Of a stretch of 64,000 nt of DNA, positions 16,655 through 29,299 are shown in pieces. Each line of letters begins with the position of its first letter. The stretch's first letter is position 1. A program made the translations under genes and the position numbers. The notes below the pieces were generated by a model, which did no database searches, had not been told where the DNA came from, and saw only the letters and a list, made by a program, of their open reading frames with translations. Source of the stretch: Bacillus sp. AFS059628 (GTDB lineage: Bacteria; Bacillota; Bacilli; Bacillales; Bacillaceae_G); NCBI RefSeq assembly GCF_002571225.1, contig NZ_NVEC01000096.1, positions 1 through 64,000 of the forward strand. The letters run 5' to 3'.

Positions 16655-17647
16655 TTATTTATGCGTTGCAAACCAAGTATTTAATTGGTCCATAATGTCT
16701 TCCATCGCCTTCATGTTAGAGAATTTAGGTAATTCCACTAATAACGCCTGTTTTGGCATCGTTACACTAGGGCCTTTCTTTTGGAGAACAAATATACTTT
16801 TTGCATTTTTCTCGTTTTTAAACATGGAAACAGGTAGCTGTAATAACCCCTGAATAAAGCATGTTTCTTTAATAAATGCATGTAATTTTGGTGCTTGATC
16901 ACTTTCAAAAATGAAGTTCGGTACTAAGAAGAATAAGTACCCGCCTTCTTTCGTGTGTTTCACACTTTGTTCAATAAATAAGTGGTGGGCATATGACATT
17001 CCTTCATCTGCTTTTAACTTATATTCACTTGCACCGATTTCATTTGGATAATAACCAATCGGTAAATCTGAAACGACTGCATCAACCGGATCGATATAAA
17101 GTGGTGCTAGTCCATCTTGATGGAAGAATTCGATTGCATGCTTTTGTAAATTCGCATTTACTAAAGCAAGTTTAATTAACACTTCATCCACTTCTACACC
17201 AAATCCACTCACTGTAACGTTTTCTTGAGCGCTATTGAACACTGTCGTCATTAAATTACCCGTTCCAATTGCAGGATCTAACACAGTAATTTCATTTTGA
17301 CCCTTCATAAATTTATGGAATAGGTAACTCATAAACATACCAACTGCATCAGGCGTCATTTCGTGATTCGCTTGTACGCCTTCTTTCATTCCTTTTAAGA
17401 TGGCTAACTGAAATGCTTTACGAATTTCTTCACCTTTATATGTTTCTTCATTAAACGTACTATATTCACGATTCAGCCTTTCAATTGCTGATTCAGATAA
17501 TTCCTCTTGTAAAATCGCTCCTTCAAACAAGTTATCACCTGTTTCTACAAGCGCCTCTAAATATGTTACATCTAATTCTTTACGTAAAACTACCGCAGAA
17601 GAATCAAAAATAGAAAATAATGTTTCTACTGTCTGACTCACGTACAT
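16655..17647 (-). CDS. ytxK: YtxK-type class I SAM-dependent methyltransferase
   Basis: This 330-residue protein resembles the N6-adenine methyltransferase (HsdM-like) fold. The SAM-binding motif is VLDPAIGTGNLMTTV (about residues 139-153), and the catalytic motif position reads SDLPIGYYP rather than a clean NPPY, so DNA methylation is doubtful. The position between ackA and tpx matches ytxK of B. subtilis. The start is followed by normal spacing to an AGGAGG site. The target is unknown. Confidence 0.85.
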   Translation of the reverse strand: MYVSQTVETLFSIFDSSAVVLRKELDVTYLEALVETGDNLFEGAILQEELSESAIERLNREYSTFNEETYKGEEIRKAFQLAILKGMKEGVQANHEMTPDAVGMFMSYLFHKFMKGQNEITVLDPAIGTGNLMTTVFNSAQENVTVSGFGVEVDEVLIKLALVNANLQKHAIEFFHQDGLAPLYIDPVDAVVSDLPIGYYPNEIGASEYKLKADEGMSYAHHLFIEQSVKHTKEGGYLFFLVPNFIFESDQAPKLHAFIKETCFIQGLLQLPVSMFKNEKNAKSIFVLQKKGPSVTMPKQALLVELPKFSNMKAMEDIMDQLNTWFATHK

Positions 17648-17758
17648 TCCTCCTTCTCTCTTTTACACATAACTTATATCATACCATAATCTGATTTTTT
17701 CCCAAAAGAAAAAGCGACCCCTTTTAAGAGCTCCCTTTTTCGTGATGTATGATGTAAC

Positions 17759-17829
17759 GTCTTCTCTCGTATATCGATTCCATATAGCAATATATGAGAG
17801 AAGACGACCTCTTACAAAGAGGTCATCTT
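17759..17829. terminator. Two nested strong hairpins between tpx and ytxK
   Basis: GTCTTCTCTCGTATAT (17759-17774) pairs with ATATATGAGAGAAGAC (17790-17805) with one mismatch. A second stem GACCTCTT/AAGAGGTC (17805-17823) follows the tpx stop. The two share the GAAGACGACC segment. The second works as tpx terminator; the first is unusually long for that. Confidence 0.6.
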
Positions 17830-17837
17830 CCTTCACA

Positions 17838-18338
17838 TTATTTTGCCGATTTAGCTGCTTCTAATGCTGCTTCATAGTTTGGATGGCTTGTACCTTCGCT
17901 TACGTATTCTGCGTAAACTACTTTGTCATTGCTATCTACTACGAATACCGCACGAGCAAGTAAACGAAGCTCTTTCATTACTAAGCCGTAAGCTTCACCG
18001 AATGAAAGGTCGCGGTGGTCAGAAAGTGTAACAACATTTTCTAAACCGTTTGCTGCACACCAACGTTTTTGAGCGAATGGTAAGTCAGCGCTAATTGTTA
18101 ATACTTTCGCGTTTTCAATACCTGCTGCATCTTGGTTAAAACGACGTGTTTGTGCATCACACACACCTGTGTCGATTGAAGGTACAACACTAATTAATTT
18201 TACTTCGCCTTTGTATGTCTCTAAACTTACTGGAGATAAGTCGTTTGCTAATACTTGGAAATTCGGCGCTTGATCGCCAACTTTAACTTCTGTTCCAACT
18301 AAAGTCATTGGATTACCTTTAAAAGTTACGTTTGCCAC
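17838..18338 (-). CDS. tpx: Thiol peroxidase (atypical 2-Cys peroxiredoxin)
   Basis: This 166-residue cytoplasmic enzyme reduces lipid and alkyl hydroperoxides with electrons from thioredoxin. The peroxidatic cysteine is C60 in [15 protein letters not shown] and the resolving one is C94 in KRWCAANG, the Tpx arrangement. The length is normal. It is monocistronic, behind an AGGGAGG ribosome site, in the ytxK-tpx-ytfJ order known from Bacillus. Confidence 0.96.
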   Translation of the reverse strand: MANVTFKGNPMTLVGTEVKVGDQAPNFQVLANDLSPVSLETYKGEVKLISVVPSIDTGVCDAQTRRFNQDAAGIENAKVLTISADLPFAQKRWCAANGLENVVTLSDHRDLSFGEAYGLVMKELRLLARAVFVVDSNDKVVYAEYVSEGTSHPNYEAALEAAKSAK

Positions 18339-18435
18339 TTAAAAATCCTCCCTTATTTAAACAAAATATGTACAATGTAAATGATAGTTTGTCCCTATCG
18401 ATAATGCAAATAAAATCGCTTTATTTACAAAAAAA

Positions 18436-18471
18436 TTAAAGAAGCTAATCCATTGATCAGCTTCTTTATTC
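18436..18471 (-). terminator. Terminator after ytfJ
   Basis: AAAGAAGCTgATCaatGGATtAGCTTCTTTAA forms a hairpin with a T-run just beyond the ytfJ stop. Confidence 0.75.
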
Positions 18472-18472
18472 G

Positions 18473-18868
18473 TTAAATTTGAAATTCAGGATCGTCCTCT
18501 TTTCGTTTATCCATCATTTCTTTCACTTTATCAACAGCTTGTGGCGCTAATTCAATTATTTTATCGATGACGTGTGTTTGCTTATCTAAATGCAACACTT
18601 TTACACCTTCTCCATTTATTACAAGAAAAGCAACAGGATTAATAGAAACTCCTCCACCACTTCCCCCGCCAAATGGATGACGGCCTGAATGTTCTATTTT
18701 ACCAAATTCACTTCCACCAGCCGCAAATCCGAAGCTCACTTTTGAAACTGTAAGAATTACACTTCCATCAGCAGCTTTAATTGGATCACCTACAATTGTA
18801 TTTACATCAGTCATTTGTTTTAAATGCTGCATTGCGGTTGTCATTAAACCTTGAATTGGATGGTCCAT
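18473..18868 (-). CDS. ytfJ: GerW/YtfJ family sporulation protein
   Basis: This 131-residue protein has the family core: repeated strands (DGSVILTVSKVSFGFAAGG), a glycine-rich loop HPFGGGSGGGVSINPVAFLV, and a charged helical end. YtfJ (GerW) is made in the forespore in Bacillus and supports germination with L-alanine. The gene lies 13 nt downstream of ytfI, and the two probably form an operon. Confidence 0.9.
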   Translation of the reverse strand: MDHPIQGLMTTAMQHLKQMTDVNTIVGDPIKAADGSVILTVSKVSFGFAAGGSEFGKIEHSGRHPFGGGSGGGVSINPVAFLVINGEGVKVLHLDKQTHVIDKIIELAPQAVDKVKEMMDKRKEDDPEFQI

Positions 18869-18881
18869 TCTATATCCCCCC

Positions 18882-19520
18882 TTATGCTTGAACAGATTTT
18901 TCAGTCGTACCAGATCTTTGTTTTCTCATAAATACGAGTAATTTAATCCCTGTTCTTATGGCACGAAATATGCGAAAAGATGCCGTTAACTCACATCTTG
19001 ATGCAAATCCTTTCCCTTGAAAAACAGGAGTAATTTCAAATTCTGGTACGTCTACAATATGCATATATTGTCCTACAACTCCAGCAGCCATTCCTTTTGT
19101 CCCCCATGCATATCCAGTGACAATTCCAGTGCTAGCTGCATCACCTGCTCCGATTTGTGTGTGCCATCTCCAACCATTGATTTTTACTCGTTTGAGAAAA
19201 TCTTTAACAATAGTATGAACTTCTTGCAGTTTTTTTATCAGCTCCCCCATACTATCCAGTTGGGCTATAATTTTATTATCTAATCCGCCATCCTCTTCAG
19301 CTTTCTCAATCTTTTGCCCTGTCTTCTTCTGTTGCTTTTCAATTCTTTCCAATACATCAAATGTATAGCGAATCATCCATATTTTCACTTGAAACAAACA
19401 TTGCTTTTCCATTTCTGAATATAAAAATGTCACTTTAAGCTTTATTTTCGACAATAGTATAAGCAAAATAAAAAGGAGAAGAATTATTATTCCAATTACG
19501 AACCACTTCATACGTATCAT
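18882..19520 (-). CDS. ytfI: DUF2953 membrane-anchored protein (YtfI)
   Basis: This 212-residue protein has one N-terminal membrane helix (about residues 5-24) followed by a soluble domain with a coiled stretch (LERIEKQQKKTGQKIEKAEE) and the conserved VKINGWRWHTQIGAGDAASTGIVTGYAWG segment of DUF2953. It sits directly before ytfJ as in other Bacillus species, so the two are likely sporulation partners. Biochemical function is unknown. Confidence 0.85.
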   Translation of the reverse strand: MIRMKWFVIGIIILLLFILLILLSKIKLKVTFLYSEMEKQCLFQVKIWMIRYTFDVLERIEKQQKKTGQKIEKAEEDGGLDNKIIAQLDSMGELIKKLQEVHTIVKDFLKRVKINGWRWHTQIGAGDAASTGIVTGYAWGTKGMAAGVVGQYMHIVDVPEFEITPVFQGKGFASRCELTASFRIFRAIRTGIKLLVFMRKQRSGTTEKSVQA

Positions 19521-19725
19521 CCTTTCACTCCGTACCCATTATCGACAAGTTTATTCATAATTAAACAGAATCCCATAAGATTGAATATAAAAATTTTTCT
19601 AAAAATAAAAAGGTATTTTGACATTTTATATCGAAATATATTATTTGAACATATCGTCGGGGAACGTATTTGGATGATATGTAGTACGAAGAACAGAAAA
19701 TTTAACTGCAGTGGAGGGATACATA

Positions 19726-20529
19726 ATGGCAGATCGTCGCAATTTATTTTTCTTTTATGGTGATGACAAAGCAACGCTCGTTGAAAAAATGAAACCAATC
19801 TATCGTATTTTAGAAGAGAATGGATTTACCATATTAGATCATCCAAAAAATGCAAACGCTATCGTCAGTGTTGGAGATGATGCAACTTTCTTACAAGCCG
19901 TTCGTAAAACTGGTTTTAGAGAAGATTGCTTATACGCAGGGATTTCTACGAAAGATGAAACTTCTTTCTACTGCGATTTCCATATTGATCACGTTGATAC
20001 AGCCCTTCAAGAAATTACAAAAAATGAAATTGAAGTGCGAAAATATCCAACAATTGAAGTAGATGTGGATGGTAGCACATCTTTCCATTGTTTAAATGAG
20101 TTCTCATTACGTTCTAGCATTATTAAGACGTTCGTTGTAGATGTTCACGTTGATGATTTATATTTCGAAACATTTAGAGGTGACGGTTTAGTTGTTTCTA
20201 CCCCAACCGGAAGTACAGCTTATAATAAATCGTTACATGGTGCAGTTGTCGATCCACTTATTCCGTGCTTCCAAGTAAGCGAATTAGCATCATTAAATAA
20301 CAACACATACCGTACACTTGGTTCACCGTTCATTTTAAATCACGAACGTACACTAACTTTAAAACTAAGACCAGACGGTAACGATTATCCTGTTATCGGT
20401 ATGGATAATGAAGCGCTTAGCATTAAACAAGTAGAAAAAGCTGTTGTACGCTTAAGCGATAAACAAATTAAAACAGTTAAATTGAAAAACAATTCTTTCT
20501 GGGAAAAAGTGCAGAGAACGTTTTTATAA
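19726..20529 (+). CDS. NAD kinase (second paralogue, YtdI/PpnK2 type)
   Basis: This 267-residue enzyme phosphorylates NAD to NADP. It carries the family motifs VSVGDDATFLQAVRK (GGDG-like, here GDD) and STPTGSTAYNKSLHGAVV. The start at 19726 follows GGAGGG. The genomic place before ytcJ matches B. subtilis ytdI (nadK2). It is monocistronic with a perfect terminator. Confidence 0.92.
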   Translation: MADRRNLFFFYGDDKATLVEKMKPIYRILEENGFTILDHPKNANAIVSVGDDATFLQAVRKTGFREDCLYAGISTKDETSFYCDFHIDHVDTALQEITKNEIEVRKYPTIEVDVDGSTSFHCLNEFSLRSSIIKTFVVDVHVDDLYFETFRGDGLVVSTPTGSTAYNKSLHGAVVDPLIPCFQVSELASLNNNTYRTLGSPFILNHERTLTLKLRPDGNDYPVIGMDNEALSIKQVEKAVVRLSDKQIKTVKLKNNSFWEKVQRTFL

Positions 20530-20531
20530 CA

Positions 20532-20579
20532 TGAAAAAAACGGCCGAATTATGACATTCCATAATTCGGCCGTTTTTTA
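20532..20579 (+). terminator. Rho-independent terminator after NAD kinase
   Basis: AAAAACGGCCGAATTATG/CATAATTCGGCCGTTTTTT is a perfect long stem with a short loop. Confidence 0.9.
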
Positions 20580-20603
20580 TTTCTCTCGCTATCAGTCACT
20601 ATT

Positions 20604-20648
20604 CTTGTCGATAAGTCGATATATTTTAATAATCGCTGATATATTTTT
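20604..20648. repeat. Interspersed repeat, copy 1
   Basis: The core AAGTCGATATATTTTAATAA plus GCTGATATATTT is shared, with few mismatches, with 59280-59324. Each copy holds GATATATTTT twice and lies just beyond a gene's terminator. Confidence 0.6.
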
Positions 20649-22215
20649 ACGCATCTTTCCTATAGACAATCTGACCATCAATTACAGTCATTGCTACTTG
20701 TACTTCTCTTATTTCTTCCGCCTCTATCTCAAAAATATTGCGGTCTACTATCGTAAAATCTGCCTCATATTCTTTTGTGATTTTTCCTCGCTTCGCTTCT
20801 TTTCCGATTGCATAGGCACTTCCTGTCGTAAATAACGAGACAGCCTCATATACCGTTAATCTTTCCTCTGGCATATAGCATACACCGTCAATAAAACTTC
20901 TACGTGTAACAGCGCTATATATGCCTAAAAACGGATTCACTTGTTCAATGGGTGCGTCAGACCCACCGTTGCAGTGTAATCCTGCTTCTAGTAACGTCTT
21001 CCACGCGTATGCATAACGAAGACGATGCTCGCCTAGTTTTTCAATGACTGACGGGAAGTCCGATGACAGAAAGACGGGCTGAATATCGATAATAGCCGGC
21101 AAGTGTTTCATTCTCTCAATCAACTCTTCACGAGCTAGCTGACAATGAATAATGCGGTCGCGTAATCCTTCTGCTGGTGGATATAATTCAAGCGCATCAA
21201 TGACATATTCAAGAGATAAATCACCGATTGTATGAATCGCAACTGGCATATGTAAGTCTCGTGCTTTCTTCACTAACTCCGCAAGCTCTTTGCGCGAGAA
21301 GATTGCAACTCCATTTGTTTCCTGCGCATCTTCATACGGTTCACTTAATAAAGCTGTTCTTCCGCCAAAAGAACCGTCAGAAAAAATTTTCATCGCACCA
21401 AATTCAATATAGTGTTCATTTTCATATTCTTTTCGTTCATGTGCTACTTCATGGTGAACGAGTAAATGTGCTTTAAATGGCATATCCTTTATGACATGAG
21501 AAAACGCATTGTGCGTTTTTCTAAAGCCCCCGTAATAATTTAAATCTTCCGTATGCCCACCAACGAGGCCATATTGCCAACAGTCTTTAATCGCTGTTTG
21601 CAAAGCCCTTTGTAAATAAGCTTCATCAATTTCAGGTTGTACATGTTTAATTAATTCTTGCCCTTGTTCATATAAAAGTCCCGTTAACATATTTGATGAA
21701 TCACGACCGATTTTCCCGCCTTTCGGGTCTTGCGTCATTTCTGTTATGTTTGCTTCTTGCAGTATGTATGAATTCACCCATGTAACGTGACGACAAACTC
21801 GCTTTAATAAAATTGGATGTTCTTTAGAGATTTCATCTAAATCACGTACATGAACTTGCTTTGTATCTGTAAAATTATTTTCATTCCAGCCTTCTCCAAT
21901 AATCCAAGAACCTTTTGGTGCTTCTTCTACTCGTTTCCGCACGAGAGTCAGTACTTCACTGTAAGATATACAATTTGATAAATCTAGACGAAGTAACCTC
22001 TCTCCATGCCCAATAAGATGCATATGACTATCAACGAGACCTGGAATCATTGTTTTCCCTTCTAAGTCGTACAACTTCACTTCTGAATATCGACTTTCTA
22101 GCTCTTCCTTATTCCCAGTATCAACAATCATACCGTTTTCAACATAAATTGCTTCTACTTTTTCATTCTCTTCTCGCATCGTGTAAATGGTGCCGTCATA
22201 CCAAATTTCTCCCAT
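20647..22215 (-). CDS. ytcJ: YtcJ-type amidohydrolase
   Basis: This 522-residue metal-dependent hydrolase of the amidohydrolase 3 family has the metal-binding motif LVDSHMHLIGHG (about residues 54-65), the later AIHTIGD and NGGSDAPIEQVNP motifs, and a C-terminal beta-sandwich (ADFTIVDRNIFEI). I chose ATG 22215, with AAAGGAGATGGG upstream; the earlier ATGs lack a site. The substrate is unknown. The position between nadK and mbcS is as in B. subtilis. The repeat copy touches its stop codon. Confidence 0.88.
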   Translation of the reverse strand: MGEIWYDGTIYTMREENEKVEAIYVENGMIVDTGNKEELESRYSEVKLYDLEGKTMIPGLVDSHMHLIGHGERLLRLDLSNCISYSEVLTLVRKRVEEAPKGSWIIGEGWNENNFTDTKQVHVRDLDEISKEHPILLKRVCRHVTWVNSYILQEANITEMTQDPKGGKIGRDSSNMLTGLLYEQGQELIKHVQPEIDEAYLQRALQTAIKDCWQYGLVGGHTEDLNYYGGFRKTHNAFSHVIKDMPFKAHLLVHHEVAHERKEYENEHYIEFGAMKIFSDGSFGGRTALLSEPYEDAQETNGVAIFSRKELAELVKKARDLHMPVAIHTIGDLSLEYVIDALELYPPAEGLRDRIIHCQLAREELIERMKHLPAIIDIQPVFLSSDFPSVIEKLGEHRLRYAYAWKTLLEAGLHCNGGSDAPIEQVNPFLGIYSAVTRRSFIDGVCYMPEERLTVYEAVSLFTTGSAYAIGKEAKRGKITKEYEADFTIVDRNIFEIEAEEIREVQVAMTVIDGQIVYRKDA

Positions 22216-22242
22216 ATATCCCATCTCCTTTGTATTATTGTA

Positions 22243-22279
22243 TAAAAAAAAGCACCATTTCAAAACATGGTGCTTTTCT
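22243..22279. terminator. Bidirectional-looking terminator
   Basis: AAAAGCACCATtTTcaaAAcATGGTGCTTTT forms a stem between the glyoxalase-like stop and the start of ytcJ. It ends the glyoxalase-like gene on the minus strand. Confidence 0.75.
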
Positions 22280-22284
22280 AAACA

Positions 22285-22716
22285 TTACTTTTGTTCAGTA
22301 GTAGACGTTGTAACTTGCCATTCAATATTAAATTTATCTTTTACTTGTCCGTATGCTGGGCTCCAGAATGTTTCTTGAAGTGGCATAATAACCTCTCCAC
22401 CTTCTTGTAACTTATCGAATACTTCTTTCGCTTTTTCTGCATTATTAATTTGAATTGCGATTGTTACTTGAGATCCGATTGCATGCCCTTGACCTGGGAA
22501 TGTATCAGAAATCATAAGGTCCGTATTACCAACTTTTAAAGTAGCATGTAAAACGCGCTCTTTCGCTTCAGCTGGAATCGGGTATTCTGGATTTTCAGGC
22601 ATATCACCGAAGGTTTGCATGACTTCTACTTTTGCATCTAACGCCTCTTTATAAAATTGTACAGCTTCTTGCCCACTACCATCTAAAACTAAATACGGAT
22701 TAATACCTAAAATCAT
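22285..22716 (-). CDS. PhnB-like VOC (glyoxalase-fold) protein
   Basis: This 143-residue protein begins INPYLVLDGSGQEAVQFYKE and ends WSPAYGQVKDKFNIEWQV, the pattern of PhnB/YdhR-type members of the vicinal oxygen chelate fold. Many members have lost the metal ligands; function cannot be assigned. It is monocistronic, between ytcJ and the acyl-CoA synthetase gene. Confidence 0.85.
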   Translation of the reverse strand: MILGINPYLVLDGSGQEAVQFYKEALDAKVEVMQTFGDMPENPEYPIPAEAKERVLHATLKVGNTDLMISDTFPGQGHAIGSQVTIAIQINNAEKAKEVFDKLQEGGEVIMPLQETFWSPAYGQVKDKFNIEWQVTTSTTEQK

Positions 22717-22807
22717 ACGGACACCTCTTTTTTTAATTTATAAACGCGAACTTATGTTCGTTTTTATAATATCATATAGTTTACAGTTCATTCAACTATT
22801 TTCTAAA

Positions 22808-24394
22808 TTATTTTGACGGAATCTCCATCTCTTGTTTTCTAAGTTCAATACGGCGAATTTTTCCAGAAATCGTTTTTGGTAGTTCATCTACAAATTCAAT
22901 TTTGCGAGGGTATTTATATGGTGCAGTAAGTTCTTTGACGTGTTGTTGGAGTATTGGGATTAATGTTTCTTCGTTCTTTTCTATATTCTCTCTTAATACA
23001 ATAAATGCCTTCACGACACTTCCACGAATTTCATCAGGGCTGGCGACAACTGCGCACTCTCTTACGTAAGGATGTTTTACAAGCGCGTCTTCTACTTCAA
23101 ACGGCCCGATTGTATAACCAGAGCTAATAATAATATCATCACCGCGCCCTTCAAACCAGAAATAGCCGTCTTCATCTTTCTTCGCTTTATCGCCAGTAAT
23201 ATAATAATCACTGCGGAATTGCATCGCTGTGCGCTCATCGTCTTTATAATATTGTTTAAAGAGGGCTGGCGTTTCAATGTGAACTGCGATATCACCAACT
23301 TCTCCCACTGCAACTGGAATACCTTCTTCATTTACGATATCAACGTGGTTGCCTGGCGTTGGTTTTCCCATTGATCCTGGTCTAATATCCATCCCTTTCA
23401 TTACACCAACAAGCAATGTATTTTCCGTTTGCCCATAGCCGTCTCTGACTGTAATATGAAAGTGCTTTTGGAACGTTTCAATGACTTCTCTATTTAACGG
23501 CTCACCTGCTGATACAGCGCTATGTAACGCTTCTAAATTGTACTGGCTTAAATTCTCTACCTTTGCCATTAATCTATACTCAGTCGGCGTACAACAAAGC
23601 ACATTCACCTTATTATCGTCTAATAAATTTAAATATGTTTTCGGTTCAAATTTACCGTTGTATACAAATCCTGTTGCTCCTGATCCGAGAGTTGCTAAAA
23701 ACGGGCTCCAAATCCACTTTTGCCAGCCTGGACTAGCCGTCGCCCACACAACATCATTCTCTTCTATTCCGAGCCAATTTGGAGCGCTCGTACGTAAATG
23801 AGCGTATGCCCACGCATGAGTATGAACAACACCCTTTGGGTTTCCTGTCGTCCCTGACGTGTAAGATAAAAAGACCATATCTTCTTTATCTGTCTTCGCC
23901 ATTTCCAACATATCACTTTCTGTTTCTAACGCTGTTTTTAAATTATTCCATCCATCTACTGACTGCTCGCTCAGAACGAATTTTTGAAGAGACTCCATCG
24001 CTTCTATATCATCAAATTGTCCAATGTACGGTTCATAACTTACAATCGCTTTTACTTCCCCATGTCCAATGCGGTATTCGATATCTTTTTTGCGTAACAT
24101 TTCCGAACTCGGAATTACGACAAATCCTGCTTTAATCGCAGCGATATACGTCATGTACGCTTCAATTAAGCGCGGCATCATAATGAGGAGCTTGTCCCCT
24201 TTTTGCAGACCACTCTTTATAAAAGCGTTTCCAATTTTATTCGCACCTTGCATAAGCTCAGCGTATGTAACTTCTCGTCTATTCCCTTTATCATCTTGCC
24301 AAATTAAAGCAAGCTTATCTTTATCCCCTATATATTTCTCTATTTCAGAAACTAAATTATAAGACGGTGGCGCCAACAATTCCTCTCTTTTCAT
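22808..24394 (-). CDS. mbcS: Acyl-CoA synthetase (MbcS/YtcI type)
   Basis: This 528-residue AMP-forming enzyme activates a medium or branched short-chain acid to its CoA ester. The AMP-binding motif SYTSGTTGNPKGV, the GYGQTEN motif and the C-terminal PKTISGKIRRIELR with the catalytic lysine are all present. The second ATG (24394) is chosen, since the first lies against AAGGAGG. The ytcI position suggests the methylbutyryl-CoA synthetase that salvages fatty-acid precursors; the specificity is inferred from synteny. Confidence 0.85.
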   Translation of the reverse strand: MKREELLAPPSYNLVSEIEKYIGDKDKLALIWQDDKGNRREVTYAELMQGANKIGNAFIKSGLQKGDKLLIMMPRLIEAYMTYIAAIKAGFVVIPSSEMLRKKDIEYRIGHGEVKAIVSYEPYIGQFDDIEAMESLQKFVLSEQSVDGWNNLKTALETESDMLEMAKTDKEDMVFLSYTSGTTGNPKGVVHTHAWAYAHLRTSAPNWLGIEENDVVWATASPGWQKWIWSPFLATLGSGATGFVYNGKFEPKTYLNLLDDNKVNVLCCTPTEYRLMAKVENLSQYNLEALHSAVSAGEPLNREVIETFQKHFHITVRDGYGQTENTLLVGVMKGMDIRPGSMGKPTPGNHVDIVNEEGIPVAVGEVGDIAVHIETPALFKQYYKDDERTAMQFRSDYYITGDKAKKDEDGYFWFEGRGDDIIISSGYTIGPFEVEDALVKHPYVRECAVVASPDEIRGSVVKAFIVLRENIEKNEETLIPILQQHVKELTAPYKYPRKIEFVDELPKTISGKIRRIELRKQEMEIPSK

Positions 24395-24516
24395 AAACAT
24401 CCTCCTTTTTCTTTATGCCTCCCTTATATAATAAAGAATTTTCTGTCTATTTTGAACCCTCTTCTTTTGACAAATTTTTTATGTCTATGTCGAAAGGAAT
24501 ATATACCGATGCAAAC

Positions 24517-24554
24517 AACAAAAAGAAAGAGCGGGAGAACCCGCTCTTTCTAAG
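24517..24554 (-). terminator. Terminator after the SASP gene
   Basis: AAAGAGCGGGttctCCCGCTCTTT is a perfect GC-rich stem with a T-run on the minus strand. Confidence 0.9.
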
Positions 24555-24569
24555 CCATCTTATATGGGA

Positions 24570-24767
24570 TTATTTTTGGTAACCGCCTAATTGTTGCTCA
24601 GCTAGTGAAACTAAACGTTTAGTGATTTCACCACCAACAGAACCGTTAGCGCGAGCTGTTGCATCTGCTCCAAGTTGAACACCAAACTCTTGAGCGATTT
24701 CGTATTTCATTTGGTCTAATGCTGATTCAGCACCAGGAACCGCTAATTTATTTGTGCTACGTGACAT
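24570..24767 (-). CDS. Small acid-soluble spore protein, alpha/beta type
   Basis: This 65-residue spore DNA-binding protein coats and protects DNA in dormant spores. The sequence [20 protein letters not shown] contains the germination-protease cleavage site, and the second conserved block reads [27 protein letters not shown] gives a very strong ribosome site, as usual for SASPs. The gene is monocistronic and should be read by sigma-G in the forespore. It corresponds by position to sspA. Confidence 0.96.
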   Translation of the reverse strand: MSRSTNKLAVPGAESALDQMKYEIAQEFGVQLGADATARANGSVGGEITKRLVSLAEQQLGGYQK

Positions 24768-24847
24768 GTTATATCACCTCCTTGTGAGTATAGAGTGTGA
24801 TAAATAACATGACTTCATACACGATTTAGATATGGTAATTTATGGTT

Positions 24848-26068
<1,221 letters not shown>

Positions 26069-27211
26069 TTACCTCATCACTTCATATAATTTTGGCATTG
26101 TTTCTTTCACAATACCTTCAAATTGTTTTACTTCTTCCATCGTGTTTTCTGGTGCCAAACTAATGCGAATAGCACTTGCAGCAGCCGCATGCGGTACTCC
26201 CATTGACACTAACACTCTGCTCACTTCATTTGCTTTTGAAGAACAAGCAGACTTCGTTGATACATATACACCGTGTTCTTCTAAAGCATGAACGACCACT
26301 TCTGGTTTTAAACCTACAAATGATACATTTAAAATGTGCGGTGCTGCGTATGCAAGCGACGTATTAATCGTTACATCTTCCATCTCTTTAAAGAAACGAA
26401 CAAGCTCTGCTTGTAAACTTTGCAAATGAGCTACCTTTTCTTTCACTTGTTCCATCGTCATGCGAAGTGCTTTCACCATCGCTACAATACCAGGTAAGTT
26501 TTCTGTACCAGAGCGATACTTCAGCTCTTGTTGACCACCTGATAAAATTGGATCTAACCTTACACCATCACGTACATAAAGAAGACCCGTTCCTTTTACA
26601 CTGTGGAATTTATGTCCAGATATTGAGCAAAGATCAATATGAGAAGCATATAAATTAAGCGGTACTTTTCCTATCCCTTGCACATGGTCCACATGGAATC
26701 TTATTTTCGGATAATTCGATAATAATGTTCCAATTTCGGCAACAGGCTGAATTGCTCCAGTCTCGTTGTTTACGTGAATAATTGACACAAGAATCGTATC
26801 TTCACGAAGTGCTCGTTTTACATCCTCTACCGATACAACACCATGCTCATTAACCGGTAAATATGTTACATCAAAACCGAGATCTTCTAATTGTTTATAT
26901 GCTTCAAACACAGACGCGTGTTCAATATTTGTTGTAATGATATGTTTACCGCGCGAACGATTCCTCATCGCTATCCCTTTAATCGCAAGGTTATTCCCTT
27001 CCGTTCCACCTGATGTGAAAATAATCTCAGAAGGTTTAACGTGAAGAAGCTGCGCTGCAATCGTTCTTGATTGTGTTAATAGACGCTCTGCCTCTCCTCC
27101 AAGCGAATGAATAGAAGAAGGATTCCCAAAATATTTCCCTGCAACCGTTACGTACGATTGAAGAGCTTCTGGATATGGCTTTGTCGTCGCACTATTATCA
27201 AAATAGATCAT
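26069..27211 (-). CDS. Cysteine desulfurase (NifZ/IscS type, partner of ThiI)
   Basis: This 380-residue PLP enzyme removes sulfur from cysteine and passes it on as persulfide. The PLP lysine sits in SISGHKFHSVKGTG and the active cysteine in STKSACSSKANE. The gene precedes thiI directly, the Bacillus nifZ-thiI arrangement, so its main acceptor is ThiI for tRNA thiolation. Length and domain order are normal. Confidence 0.93.
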   Translation of the reverse strand: MIYFDNSATTKPYPEALQSYVTVAGKYFGNPSSIHSLGGEAERLLTQSRTIAAQLLHVKPSEIIFTSGGTEGNNLAIKGIAMRNRSRGKHIITTNIEHASVFEAYKQLEDLGFDVTYLPVNEHGVVSVEDVKRALREDTILVSIIHVNNETGAIQPVAEIGTLLSNYPKIRFHVDHVQGIGKVPLNLYASHIDLCSISGHKFHSVKGTGLLYVRDGVRLDPILSGGQQELKYRSGTENLPGIVAMVKALRMTMEQVKEKVAHLQSLQAELVRFFKEMEDVTINTSLAYAAPHILNVSFVGLKPEVVVHALEEHGVYVSTKSACSSKANEVSRVLVSMGVPHAAAASAIRISLAPENTMEEVKQFEGIVKETMPKLYEVMR

Positions 27212-27361
27212 CGTTCTTCCCCTTTCAGCGCTGTCACATCATATAATCATATCACAAATACGTGTCATTACGCTAAGACTACTAAAAGGTTCCGTTATAT
27301 TTTAAAACGAATAACCTTACTGTATTCCGCTATTCATTATAGCAACATCGCCTGCAAAATT

Positions 27362-29176
<1,815 letters not shown>

Positions 29177-29299
29177 CTATATTTAACAACTAACAATGTA
29201 CTAATCATACCATGTAATGGTTTGTTTTTGACCTAGTTTTTTTTAAAATTTCATGTTTCTTTCAATGCAATTGTAATCTTTCTCAATATTCCGTTTGGA

